From Campylobacter jejuni (GTDB taxonomy: Bacteria > Campylobacterota > Campylobacteria > Campylobacterales > Campylobacteraceae): a DNA stretch of 37,707 nt. The notes under the pieces were generated by a model, which saw only the letters and a list, made by a program, of their open reading frames with translations, made no database searches and was not told the origin of the DNA. The position numbers and the translations under genes are program-made. Of this stretch, positions 36,682-37,707 are shown piece after piece. Position 1 is the stretch's first letter. Each line of letters begins with the position of its first letter. Location of the stretch: positions 1-37,707 of the forward strand of contig NZ_NFNY01000053.1 in assembly GCF_002179165.1 (NCBI RefSeq), read 5' to 3'.

Positions 36682-37707
36682 ATGACAACCCACATCTATG
36701 ATTTTTTAGAAAAAAGTGTAAATAATTTTAGTGATAAAACAGCTTTTGTAGAACCTTTTGCAAAGCAAGGCAAAAAAGAAATCACTTATAAGGAATTTGA
36801 TCTTTCTAGTAAAAAAGTGGCAAGTAAAATTTTAAGAACTTTAGGTGTCGAGAATCCCACTCAAAGTCCTGTTTTAATCATTTTACCAAAAGGAATTGAT
36901 TGTTTAATCTCATTTTTTGCAGTGGCATTAAGTGGTAATTTTTATACGCTTTTAGATGAAAAAAGTCCCAAAGATAGGATAGAAAAAGTCATAGAAGTTT
37001 TAAAACCTAAGCTTTTTATCACTTCAAAAGAGTTAAAATTTGATTTAAATTTGCCTACACTTCTTACAGAGGATTTTGAGAAATTTAGTATAGATGAAAA
37101 TTTAATAAGCCTTGCGAAAGAAAAACACATTGATACAAATTTGCTTTATGTGCTTTTTACAAGTGGAAGCACAGGAGTTCCAAAAGGGGTTAGCATTGCA
37201 CATAAAAGTGTGATTGATTATACTTTTTGGGTGTGCGATGAATTTAATATTAATAGTAATGATGTTTTAGCAAATCAAGTTCAATTTTATTTTGATGTGT
37301 CTATGTCTGATATAATGTCTTCTGTTAGCGAAGGTGCTAGTTTGCATATTTTACCAAACCATCTTTTTGCCTTTCCAAACAAGGTTTTAGAATATTTAGA
37401 ACAAGAAAAAATCACAACTATTTTTTGGGTGCCTTCAGTTTTGATTTATTTTGCAAATGAGAAAGGTTTAAAAAAATATCCATTAAATCACCTAAAAAAA
37501 GTTCTTTTTGCAGGAGAGATTATGCCAAATAAACAATTAAACATTTGGCGAAAACACTTGCCAAATACTCAATTTGCAAATCTTTATGGACCAACAGAAA
37601 TAACAATTATTTCTTGTTTTTATACCCTAAATCGCAAATTTAGCGATGATGAACTTTTACCTATAGGAAAGGCTTGTAAAAATACAGAACTTTTAGTTTT
37701 TGATGAA
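36682..37707 (+). CDS. Amino-acid adenylation (AMP-forming) enzyme, 3' end beyond the window
   Basis: The reading frame is open from ATG 36682 to the last base, 342 codons without a stop, so the gene is partial. It belongs to the ANL superfamily. It has the P-loop-like LFTSGSTGVPKGV (about 158-170), FYFDVSMSD (motif A4), LFAGEIMP and NLYGPTEIT (motif A5, about 305-313). It most resembles stand-alone NRPS adenylation domains and DltA-like enzymes that activate an amino acid and pass it to a carrier protein. C. jejuni has such an enzyme (Cj1307) near the flagellin glycosylation genes. The ribosome binding site is weak (AAGAAAG). A carrier-protein gene should follow beyond the window if this is correct. 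Confidence 0.88.
   Translation, partial: MTTHIYDFLEKSVNNFSDKTAFVEPFAKQGKKEITYKEFDLSSKKVASKILRTLGVENPTQSPVLIILPKGIDCLISFFAVALSGNFYTLLDEKSPKDRIEKVIEVLKPKLFITSKELKFDLNLPTLLTEDFEKFSIDENLISLAKEKHIDTNLLYVLFTSGSTGVPKGVSIAHKSVIDYTFWVCDEFNINSNDVLANQVQFYFDVSMSDIMSSVSEGASLHILPNHLFAFPNKVLEYLEQEKITTIFWVPSVLIYFANEKGLKKYPLNHLKKVLFAGEIMPNKQLNIWRKHLPNTQFANLYGPTEITIISCFYTLNRKFSDDELLPIGKACKNTELLVFDE

Noticed and set aside
36942-37130. 62-codon minus-strand frame at the right edge
   Set aside because: It is antisense to the adenylation enzyme, whose motifs run through the same bases.

Overview
The window looks like a chromosomal segment of a thermophilic Campylobacter of the C. jejuni / C. coli group. It is very AT-rich, genes abut or overlap, many promoters consist of little more than a TATAAT box, and a short poly-G tract is present. 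The gene order (mrdA to lptA/C, kdsC, rlpA, cbrR, recN, nadK, aspS, adk, ppa, msrA, dprA, ilvC, rnr, holA, hyp genes, MATE) matches, from memory, the Cj0654-Cj0619 stretch of C. jejuni NCTC 11168. Species was not tested by any search.

Layout. 1-1618: an intact POT-family peptide transporter on the + strand, converging tail to tail with a long minus-strand operon. 9906 down to 1615: cbrR (response regulator), tatD, mltD, rlpA, kdsC, lptC, lptA, engB, a small membrane protein and mrdA (PBP2). This operon is rich in envelope functions: septal/rod peptidoglycan, LPS precursor and LPS transport. 12375-9997: nadK and recN, divergent from aspS-adk-ppa-msrA (12470-15869), which contains one hairpin terminator and ends in another. 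20228-16069: ilvC, a YibQ-like divergent polysaccharide deacetylase, dprA, ruvX and an RsmB-type rRNA methyltransferase. 20310-23250: rnr and holA on the + strand.

23270-27361 is the accessory part of the window. Four unrecognised membrane-anchored or secreted proteins, plus two very short overlapping ORFs with good ribosome binding sites, are tightly packed immediately behind hypA. In NCTC 11168 I recall the CapA-type autotransporter genes at this position, so it looks like a variable slot. 34556-27367 is the [NiFe]-hydrogenase maturation operon: a HydE-like protein, then hypF, hypB, hypC, hypD, hypE and hypA, almost all overlapping. 36535-34602 holds a MATE efflux protein and a YgjP-type metallopeptidase.

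At the right edge (36682 to the end) a + strand amino-acid-adenylation (AMP-forming) enzyme begins and runs off the window. Its promoter has an 8-G tract directly against the TATAAT box, which suggests phase-variable transcription. The most notable observations are this G-tract promoter, the unknown envelope cluster behind hypA, a 22-base sequence shared exactly by the cbrR and hydE-like upstream regions at nearly the same distance from the start codon, and the degenerate GGDEF site of CbrR.
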